Below, one piece after another: positions 57,950 through 64,000 of a stretch of DNA of 64,000 nt; position 1 is the stretch's first letter, and each line of letters opens with the position of its first letter. This stretch comes from Siphonodentalium dalli (taxonomy: Eukaryota > Mollusca > Scaphopoda > Gadilida > Siphonodentaliidae). The stretch is from assembly GCA_032622095.1 (NCBI GenBank), contig CP136061.1, positions 126,494,754 to 126,558,753 on the forward strand. The letters run 5' to 3'. The notes under the pieces are model-generated. The model was not told where the DNA came from. It ran no database searches and saw only the letters and a list, made by a program, of their open reading frames with translations. The translations under genes and the position numbers were made by a program.

Positions 57950-58172
57950 CATCTTAGATGCGTACCCCTTGTCTTATATATGCGAGTCACTCATATGGAG
58001 CCTCACATATATAAGAGAATGCACCGGCTTACAAGATCAAGGTAAATATTGTTAGGCCAATGTATTTTCTTATAGATGTGAGGCTCCCTATGGGAAACTC
58101 GCATATATAAGAGAATGCATTGGCACAGGGTTTTCGTAAAATTTCAGGAAGCTCCAGTCATGGAAGAGTTAA
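57950..58172. mobile_element. TTAA-2 element, copy 5 (left terminus lost)
   Basis: Two hairpins (gcgagtcactcatatggagc and gtgaggctccctatgggaaa cores) and the right end agtcatggaagag|TTAA. Confidence 0.75.
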
Positions 58173-58324
58173 TATGCCAAACTGCAAGCAAATTACCCAA
58201 AATAGTCAAAACTTCAGCCCTCATAATTGGCAATGACAATCACCATGGTTGAAGCCATTTGCTGAAGCAAACTGGGCCGTGGCAAAAAGTTACCATAGCA
58301 GATTGCCGAAGCCAAACAATCTGA

Positions 58325-58983
58325 ATTAAGATGGTTGATGGATTTTCCCACTCAGTTATAAAAGTATACATTGGAATGGACTATTATTCATTGGGGGGGG
58401 GGGGGGGGGGTTTCAGGAAAAATAAGCCGACAGAAGATAATACATGTACTAAAGAAGTCCTATTAATTGGAAGGAAATATTCATATTAATAAGTTAACCC
58501 TTTACCCAACAAACCGGCCAAAACCGGCCAAATAAAGCTTCAACAGCCTAAAATATCTTCGGTCTGTCTCAATAGAACCATACAAATATGGATATCATTG
58601 GAACCGGCTCCTTGACCACATTCTGATAGTTACAGTTATGCCCTGTGCCAATGCATTCTCTTATATATGCGAGTCGACCATAGGTCGCCTCGCATATATA
58701 AGAGAATGCATTGGCCTAAAATAAATCTTTTTTTAAAACTTTTTACCAATTTTTCTTACATTCTTTAACAATTTTATAATTTTTAATGTGTTAATTTAGC
58801 CAATGCATTCTCTTATATATGCGAGGCGACCTATGGTCGACTCGTATATATAAGAGAATGCATTGGCACAGGGCCCTTCTGTTGGGTAAAGGGTTAAACA
58901 AATGACAGTCATTTGTTGAACTTATTTTCTGAACATTTCCTAAGGGAAATACTCGTCAATGATTATTTAGTATAGAAAGGGTT
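58325..58983. mobile_element. TTAA-4 element hosting a TTAA-1 insertion
   Basis: The left part gatggattttcccactcag and right end tttagtatagaaagggtt belong to TTAA-4. The TTAA-1 copy at 58494-58897 sits between aataag and acaaatgac, inside the usual aataagttcaacaaatgac box. A G run lies near 58396-58410. Confidence 0.82.
58494..58897. mobile_element. TTAA-1 element, copy 4
   Basis: TTAA at both ends, CCCTTTACCCAACA termini, both hairpins complete. Very close to 52039-52437 in sequence and orientation, with differences concentrated in the AT-rich linker. Confidence 0.92.
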
Positions 58984-59400
58984 GAAATACCCGATACCAT
59001 ATCCGTTAAAAAATGCATACATATATAAAGTAATCTTATACACATAGTTTGTTTTTATACTAAATCCCTCTAAATCTAGAGTATTTTATTTGTAACCGTC
59101 CCCCTAAATCTGAAGAGTTAAACTTACCTTGGGATGACGCTATAGGGAGACATGGCCACAAAGAATTAAGAAATTTGGATGCATAACATGATTTCAGTGC
59201 AGGCAAACTCTGTATGTTTGCCTATGTGGGGAAAATAGCTGATTTCTCTCCCCTGAATTATGTCATCTGCACTTGCAGGACACTATATATTTTCAATTTC
59301 AAATATTTCTTACTTCTATTTGAAATATTTCTCACTTCTATTATTAGTCTATCAGGTATAAGAAGCTTAATTATTGAAATTCGCTTTGTCATGGTCTGTT
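58984..59400. other. No recognisable feature
   Basis: Spacer of about 420 bp; a 67-codon frame here shows no motif. Confidence 0.35.
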
Positions 59401-59403
59401 TTT

Positions 59404-61332
59404 ATACGCCCTTTTGAAAAAAAGGCCGTATTATAGTATTGGTCTGTCCGTCCGGGCGGGCGGGCGTCCGTCCGTTAACCTGTTGTCCGGATGATAACTT
59501 CAGTTAGAGTGAACCAAAATTAGTAAAATTTGGTATGTGGGTTTATTAGCCGAAAAGTAAGTTCAAGTTCGAATTTGGGTTCCGCCCGCCAATTTTTTAC
59601 CGGAGTTATGCCCCTTATTTGACGTTTTTTGACTTAGAAAATCCTTGAAATTTGTTGTCCGGATGATAACTTTAGTATAATTTATCGGAATGAATCCAAA
59701 TTTGGTATATTACTTTCTCCCACCAAAACACAGGTCAAGTTCGAACTTGGGTTCTGTCCGACCATTTTTGGCAGAGTTGTGCCCCTTTTTCGACTCAAAA
59801 AATTCAGTTTTTCTTATGTTTTTTGGTTTCCGGATGATAACTCGATTTTGGAATGTTTATACGCAAAACACGTTTTTTTGTGGATTACATATATCGAAAT
59901 ACAGCTCAAGTCTGAATTTCGTTTTAATCCGATAATTTTTGCGAGAGTTAATATGGCCCCTTTTTTGACGTAATTTTGACTTAGAAAATCCCTGAAATTT
60001 GTTGTCCAGATGATAACTTTAGTTAGAGTGAACCGATTTCAATCAAATTTGGTATGTGGGTTTATTAGGAGAAAAGACAGCTCAAGTTCGAATTTGGGTT
60101 CCGTCCTCCAATTTTCACCGAAGTTGTGCCCCTTATTTGACGTAATTTGACTTAGAAAATTCCTGAATTTTTTTGTCCGGATGATAACTTTACTAGAGCT
60201 TATCGGATTCAATGATAATTTGGTATATTACTTTCTCCCACCAAAACACAGGTCAAGTTTAAATTTGAGTTCCGTCCGCCAATTTTTACCAGAGTTATGC
60301 CCCTTTTTTATACGCCCTTTTGAAAAAAAGGCCGTATTATAGTATTGGTCTGTCCGTCCGTCCGTCCGTCCGTCCGTCCGGGCGGGCGTCCGTCCGTTAA
60401 CCTGTTGTCCGGATGATAACTTTAGTTAGAGTGAACCAAATTTAATAAAATTTGGTATGTGGGTTTATTAGCCGAAAAGTAAGTTCAAGTACGAATTTGG
60501 GTTCCGCCCGCCAATTTTCACCGGAGTTATGCCCCTTATTTGACGTTTTTTGACTTTGAAATTTGTTGTCCGGATGATAACTTTAGTATAGTTTATCGGA
60601 ATGAATCCAAATTTGGTATATTACTTTCTCCCACCAAAACACAGGTCAAGTTCGAACTTGGGTTCTGTCCGACCATTTTTGGCAGAGTTATGCCCCTTTT
60701 TCGACTCAGAAAATTCAGTTTTTCTTATGTTTTTTGGTTTCCGGATGATAACTCGATTTTGGAATGTTTATACGCAAAACCCGTTTTTTTTGTGGATTAC
60801 ATATATAAAAATACAGCTCAAGTCCGAATTTCGTTTTAATCCGATAATTTTTGCGAGAGTTATGGCCCCTTTTTTGACGTAATTTGACTTAGAAAATCCC
60901 TGAAATTTGTTGTCCGGATGATAACTTTAGTTAGAGTAAACCGATTTCAATCAAATTGGTATGTGGGTTTATTAGGAGAAAAGACAGCTCAAGTTCGAAT
61001 TTGGGTTCCGTCCGCCAATTTTCACCGGAGTTATGCCCCTTATTTGACGTAATTTGACTTAGAAAATCCCTGAAATTTGTTGTCCGGATGATAACTTTAC
61101 TAGAGCTTATCGGATTCAATGATAATTTGGTATATTACTTTCTCCCACAAAAACACAGGTCAAGTTCAAATTTGAGTTCCGTCCGCCAATTTTTACCAGA
61201 GTTATGCCCCTTTTTTACCAGTTTCCGCCGACCCAAGAGAGGGCGTATATTGCACGCCCAGCGTAGCTCTTGTTACCAGTTTCCGCCGACCCAAGAGAGG
61301 GCGTATTTTGCACGCCCAGCGTAGCTCTTGTT
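59404..61332 (+). repeat. Tandem duplication (~906-bp period) of a TATACGCCCTTTTG element
   Basis: The start tatacgcccttttgaaaaaa occurs at 59403 and again 906 bp later. Both copies contain gtccgtccg runs, gttgtccggatgataacttt boxes and ttggtatattactttctccc. After the second copy, gccgacccaagagagggcgt through gcccagcgtagctcttgtt occurs twice, 58 bp apart (61217, 61275), probably the family's 3' end. A few base differences and a longer (gtcc)n run distinguish the copies. Frames of 60-100 codons repeat with the duplication and are not genes. Confidence 0.88.
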
Positions 61333-61843
61333 GGGGTTGAAAATGAAAATATTAGTGAAAATCATGTGTTTTGTGTACGAAAACCAAGGGGAATAACTCA
61401 GTGACAAACCAAAGTAGACAGTTGTTTACATAGTCCATGCAGCACCCTCTCCATTATCACTGCGATATATCACTGCCGGAAGGATGGTACTTTGGGGACC
61501 GATACATCTATTTTAATGATATCATCAGAACTATATTTAGTCACTTATTATCTTATCTTTACCACCAAAAGTTTGCAATAATGGTAATTCTTTCGGTATT
61601 GACAAGAACAATATGAACTGAGCCAGATATAGACAATTTTAATCCTAAAAAATAAGAACTAAGATCATGTCAGAAATCCTTACCTAATGTCCTTGTGGCA
61701 GTGGTATCTCAGGGGAGCGATGGGTGATAACTCTGCCGGGAGATAACTCTGCCTGGAGTTTGAGTTGTTTATGCCAACTTTTTATGTCTAAAATAAAAAC
61801 AATTATTCATGGGGCCTATGCTAGAGGCAATTGCTCAACATAA
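61333..61843. other. No recognisable feature
   Basis: Spacer with no supported gene. A short local duplication, gggagcgatgggtgataactctgccgg / gggagataactctgcctgg, lies near 61715-61755 and shares ataactctgcc. Confidence 0.35.
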
Positions 61844-61844
61844 G

Positions 61845-62061
61845 AGTAATGCCCTAGATAATCGACTCCTGTAATCGTACAGCAGATTTATGGGTAATTT
61901 ATGGGTAATTTTTCAGGATTTAGTCGGAAATATGGCTTGTTACCATTCATCGGAAAGCTCTCAGTAAGATGAATGGCAACAAGCCATATTTCCGACTAAA
62001 TCCGGAAAAATTACTCATAATTCTGCTGTGGTTAAGGAGTCGATTATTTAGGGCATTACTG
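61845..62061. mobile_element. TA-1 palindromic MITE, copy 13
   Basis: The left end is degraded (gagtaatgccctagataatc), the right end intact (gggcattactg|ta). Small internal duplication of atttatgggta. The centre has a deletion leaving ctctcagtaagatgaatgg. Confidence 0.85.
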
Positions 62062-62126
62062 TAGATTTTTAATAGAGTATCCCCTCCCAAGTTGACCAAA
62101 TATACTGAAAATTGTGCACTGCTATA

Positions 62127-62384
62127 TTAACCCTTCCTAAAAAAGTTACTAATTTCCCTTAGGAAATGTTCAAGTAGTAAGTTCAACAACAGGCCATTTT
62201 GTTGAACTTATTATCTGAACATACATAAATTCCACCAATTAATATTATAGGATTCATTCTGCTCTTATAGTATATCTGTTGTCTGCTTATAGTTTATGAA
62301 CATCCCTCCAGGTGAATAATATACTATTCTACTGTATACATTTATAACTGAATGGGAGAATCTATTTAGTAAATAAAGGGTTAA
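62127..62384. mobile_element. TTAA-4 element, copy 6 (both TTAA present)
   Basis: TTAA at 62127-62130 and 62381-62384. Reverse orientation relative to 33803-34078 (gggagaatctatttagtaaa at the right). The central hairpin aggaaatgttcaagtagtaa / ttattatctgaacat is recognisable. Confidence 0.82.
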
Positions 62385-62605
62385 TAGGGATAATATTAAA
62401 AGGCAAATGCATCTTTAAGAAGAACTTACATGTACCCTATTAGAATTTTTTTAATGAAGTTATGGCGGTGTGGGGGATATAGATTCAGCTTGTGCATCCG
62501 TCTGTCCATCTGTCTTACTGTCTATCCGTGGACTCAATTTTGTCCGAGCTTGTATTCCTACATTTTTCTGTCAATTTTTTAAAACTTGGCACAAATATTT
62601 AGTAC
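62385..62605 (+). repeat. Host repeat of the following hAT-like insertion
   Basis: Contains gtccatctgtcttactgtct and ttgtccgagcttgtattcct, and resumes at 63811 after the insertion; ttttgtccgagcttgtattc occurs again at 63861, so the host repeat itself is at least two units long. Confidence 0.6.
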
Positions 62606-62613
62606 CATGGGAA

Positions 62614-63802
62614 TAGGGCCTGACGAATCGGCAATTTCAACATCGAATCGAATCTCGAATCGAATCAGGATAATGATTCGAAATCGAATCGAATCTCGAA
62701 TCGAATCTTTTTCAAACACTTTAGTAGATTCGCGGGTACCGATCGGTGGAAGGTACGAGCAAAAATGGGTGCAAATGTCAGATCATTTTATAACATCAGT
62801 GAGATAACTCAGATTACGAAGAAGCTTCATTGAACTTAATTTCTATGACATGATATATATAAATACAATATTTAATCACTGTTTAAAACAGTTTAATATA
62901 TGAGAATGGCACGACACCATTTCATATTTTGTGCCACTGCCAGTATGCGTGAAGTTCGCGAAAGAAAGCAGTTTGGAACTTTGGAGTTAATGGAGTCTGA
63001 TTCGAGTCATTGCAAACGGGAACTCTTCTGCGCATGTACGCTTCATCCTGTCGCGCACAGCAGGCACGCGCGATATCAAAATTGCGTATTGTGACTTAAT
63101 TGGGAATAGCGCATATGCAAACGGGATTACAGAGAACTATATATAGTATCCCAACTTGGGCCTGTCTGTCGGAAAGCTGAATGGTTAACAAATTATATTC
63201 CATTTCCCGGATAAAGATGTTGGTCGGATTTGGAGATGGCATGATGGAGCCCAAAATGTTTATTTAATATATTTATATCGTTTTAATTTTGAGTTAAAAA
63301 AAATATGATATTATTTGATTGATCTGAGTAACGCAATATAGTCTTTTCTGGTAAGAATGTCAGATACCGACATACAAATATGTCCCACAAGAAATTCACT
63401 AACTTCAGTATCGCGACATTTCTGGTTTTATGTGGTGGAGGAAACTGTGTGCGTTGCGATTATGGTACAACCTCGATGAACACGCAAACCATCACAGACC
63501 TATACCTGCATGCTTCCATGAGTAACCAGCACTGGGACTGGTGGGGCAATATATTCGAGCAGTGAGCTTTTGGGCAACTTACCCTATACACATTGGACCA
63601 TGGTGGTCACACATGGTCGCGGAAGGAGACTTGTGTTAAGTATTGGGGATAATATGAATAATTTTTATAGATAATGCAGTCTATTCCCAGTGATAAAGAA
63701 CTTGTATATAACGATTAGAAATATCCCGAATCACCCGACCGCTTTCGAATCAAATCGGAATGTAAGATTCGAAATCGAATCTCGAAGCTTCGTCGGGCCC
63801 TA
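62614..63802. mobile_element. 1189-bp hAT-like element with exact 8-bp TSD
   Basis: The left end TAGGGCCTGACGAA and right end TTCGTCGGGCCCTA are inverted with one mismatch. The flanks are an exact 8-bp direct repeat, catgggaa (62606-62613, 63803-63810). Subterminal cgaatcgaatctcg motifs at both ends relate it to 38535-39964. The interior has a CpG-richer stretch (62950-63090) but no recognisable transposase; frames of 61-64 codons there are unassigned. Confidence 0.9.
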
Positions 63803-63913
63803 CATGGGAACCTGGTATGAGGTCTGTACAACTTTTTTTTAATGGAGTAAGTTTGACTATTTTTGTCCGAGCTTGTATTCTTTGTTTTTGTTTTTTTTCG
63901 AAAAAGAAATATG

Positions 63914-64000
63914 TTAACTCTTTCATGATGGGATCTGTGGGGCAGCATTAAAGATCCATTGCAATTCTCGTATATAGGTAGTACCCACCCACCACCCCAT
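63914..64000 (+). mobile_element. TTAA-2 element, left end, cut by the window edge
   Basis: TTAA|ctctttcatgatggg, then gcagcattaaagatcc. Continues past or ends at the window boundary; the last bases (acccacccaccacccc) do not match other copies. Confidence 0.65.

Larger units (their letters stand above)
3330..64000 (+). other. Presumed tomosyn intron 2 (extends beyond the window)
   Basis: After the GTATCC donor I find no sequence encoding the next conserved tomosyn block (FGRPGV, then the LWNLR strand of the first propeller) on the + strand. The rest of the window is repeat-dominated. The simplest reading is one intron of more than 60.6 kb. Exons under 100 nt can be missed by eye, so an exon inside this span is not excluded. 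Confidence 0.55.

Overview
The window is animal nuclear DNA. It is AT-rich, has spliced coding sequence, and carries many short nonautonomous transposons. The only protein-coding gene I can support is the 5' end of a tomosyn (syntaxin-binding protein 5) gene on the + strand: coding exon 1 (3012-3131) and coding exon 2 (3232-3329), joined across a 100-bp intron with clean GT/AG sites. The repeat families look like those of marine invertebrates, possibly a mollusc or another lophotrochozoan. I hold the phylum only weakly.

Layout: 1-3011 is upstream, non-coding sequence with a degenerate foldback element, a cluster of ACCAGTGACA motifs and one perfect CRE. 3012-3329 holds the two tomosyn exons. 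I recognise no later tomosyn exon down to 64000. If the gene model is right, the remaining 60.7 kb is (part of) intron 2, and it is dominated by repeats.

I could sort much of the repeat content from visible termini and target-site duplications (TSDs). (a) TA-1: near-perfect palindromes of about 215 bp with CAGTAATGCCC ends at TA sites, Tc1/mariner-like (13 copies or fragments). (b) Four groups with TTAA target sites and CCCTTT-type ends (TTAA-1 to TTAA-4), piggyBac- or Kolobok-like; three of them share one internal hairpin module. (c) FB-1: about 400-bp elements with a GAATGAGGTCCCCAGAGGG hairpin at each end (10 loci). (d) hAT-like deletion derivatives, several with 7-8 bp TSDs. (e) An 890-bp element with 67-bp inverted repeats and a 5-bp TSD. 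(f) One clear tRNA-derived SINE. (g) Several tandem or segmental arrays with 15-bp, ~20-bp, ~160-bp and 906-bp units. No transposase, reverse transcriptase or other TE protein is recognisable, so all elements appear nonautonomous.

The most informative places are a duplicated segment whose first copy preserves the empty sites of two transposons found in the second copy (37095-40130); the hairpin module shared by different TTAA termini, with paired changes in its arms; a cluster of CTTAAG-centred palindromes often spaced about 20-21 bp (19270-19800); and the 5-bp-TSD element at 16436-17325. I found no operon-like or otherwise integrated new biological system.
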